A DNA stretch of 64,000 nt from a virus. The position numbers and the translations under genes are program-made. Positions 63,503 through 64,000 of this stretch are shown piece after piece (position 1 is the first letter of the stretch; each line of letters opens with the position of its first letter). The stretch is taken from IMG/VR virus record IMGVR_UViG_3300043540_000321, positions 124,001 through 188,000 of that record. One strand, 5' to 3'. The notes under the pieces were generated by a model. That model had not been told where the DNA came from, did no database searches, and saw only the letters and a program-made list of their open reading frames with translations.

Positions 63503-63727
63503 GTGGCAGTATTAAAAGTTAGGAGAGTGGGCAACTCCCTCGGAGTAACTTTGCCTCAAGAAGTTATTGGGAAATTGAATGTGAGTGAAGGCGACAACCT
63601 CTATGTGGTTGAGACGCCTACCGGACTTGAGATGTCTCCTCTTGACCCAGACTTTGAAGCTTCCATGCAGGCTTATGAACGAACAGAGAAGAAGTTTCGG
63701 AACGCCTTTCGTGAGTTAGCCAAATGA
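63503..63727 (+). CDS. AbrB/MazE-type antitoxin (74 aa)
   Basis: I chose GTG 63503, behind AGGGAG, giving MAVLKVRRVGNSLGVTLPQE.., the usual start of this family; an ATG at 63470 adds 11 residues without a ribosome site. The swapped-hairpin DNA-binding domain is residues 1-48 and the rest is a toxin-binding tail (FEASMQAYERTEKKFRNAFR). It overlaps doc by 4 nt. Confidence 0.88.
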   Translation: MAVLKVRRVGNSLGVTLPQEVIGKLNVSEGDNLYVVETPTGLEMSPLDPDFEASMQAYERTEKKFRNAFRELAK

Positions 63728-64000
63728 AAGAGCCTGCTTGGCTATCTGAAAAGTCGGTCAGAGAGATTCACTGCCGACTCATCCATCGTTTTGGTGGAGA
63801 GCAAGGTTTGTTGGACGAGGGTCGATTCAAAGCGACCCTTGCAAAGCCTATCAATCTTTACGTCTACGGCGAGGATGTTGGGCTATTCGACCTGGCGGCT
63901 GCCTACGGCTACGGATTTATCAAAAACCACTGCTTCATAGACGGGAACAAGAGGATAGCCGTTGCCTGTATTGATGTGTTCTTACAGAAGAACGGCTGGG
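63724..64000 (+). CDS. doc: Doc toxin, Fic/DOC family (3' partial)
   Basis: The ATG lies in an ATGA overlap. The sequence contains the Fic signature H-C-F-I-D-G-N-K-R at residues 69-77, with EQGLLDEGRFKATLAKP before it as in Doc. Known role: Doc phosphorylates EF-Tu and stops translation; its antitoxin neutralises it. The gene runs off the window. The pair would stabilise the element by post-segregational killing. Confidence 0.92.
   Translation, partial: MKEPAWLSEKSVREIHCRLIHRFGGEQGLLDEGRFKATLAKPINLYVYGEDVGLFDLAAAYGYGFIKNHCFIDGNKRIAVACIDVFLQKNGW

Noticed and set aside
1-64000. Phage structural or packaging genes
   Set aside because: I looked for terminase, portal, capsid and tail motifs and found none that I could support; the giant 45964 protein alone does not prove a virion.

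Overview
This window looks like part of a large extrachromosomal element of a cyanobacterium: a megaplasmid, a giant cyanophage or a phage-plasmid. The cyanobacterial signature is the frequent HIP1 octamer (GCGATCGC) in genes and intergenic DNA, together with an nblA gene, whose product degrades phycobilisomes. Most genes lie on the + strand as short, tightly packed ORFs that overlap by ATGA or TAATG. Many are small genes of unknown function, as in the early regions of large phages. No terminase, capsid or portal gene is visible, so the phage-versus-plasmid question stays open.

Layout. 0-6.6 kb: a very large single-chain RNA polymerase-like protein with a DFDGD catalytic motif (5' end outside the window), an SF1 Pif1/RecD-like helicase and a 200-residue protein behind a duplicated leader. 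6.6-13.7 kb: many very small genes separated by strong hairpins, plus a multi-spanning membrane protein. 13.7-18.9 kb: more small genes, a degenerate IS5-type transposase, and a minus-strand tRNA-like gene whose anticodon reads as UUA. 18.9-31 kb: small overlapping genes, a NUMOD4/HNH-SAP protein, tandem paralogues, a Bro-N antirepressor-like gene and two Ala/Pro-rich proteins. 31-36.6 kb: a secreted SH3-like protein, an IscB stump, a PduO-type cobalamin adenosyltransferase and a B12-dependent class II ribonucleotide reductase carrying a 400-residue intein. 36.6-38.9 kb: an IS605-type element inserted in a small gene. 38.9-45.8 kb: small membrane proteins, a divergent family-A-like polymerase, a RuvC-like nuclease and a dCTP deaminase/dUTPase-like enzyme. 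46-52 kb: a 1704-residue repeat-rich surface protein and two exported proteins. 52-61 kb: small genes including nblA, an FHA-nucleotidyl cyclase, ArdA antirestriction and a Dps-like ferritin. 61-64 kb: a second IS605-type element and an AbrB-Doc toxin-antitoxin pair cut by the window end.

How it may work together. The element seems to carry transcription (RNA polymerase-like protein), replication and recombination (helicase, polymerase, RuvC), nucleotide supply (adenosyltransferase plus reductase, dCTP deaminase), defence evasion (ArdA), maintenance (AbrB-Doc) and host-physiology genes (nblA, Dps-like, cyclase). Three dispersed sequence patterns run through it. The AT-rich word TTATTAA/TTAATAA is far commoner than chance and often follows terminator hairpins. 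The dyad GAAC-N-GTTC recurs at gene borders, three times next to that word. Solo hairpins resembling the right ends of IS200/IS605 elements show compensatory base changes. Several small genes are split by single-base frameshifts, which could be assembly error, decay or recoding.

Limits: all family calls come from motif recognition by eye, and no database search was possible.
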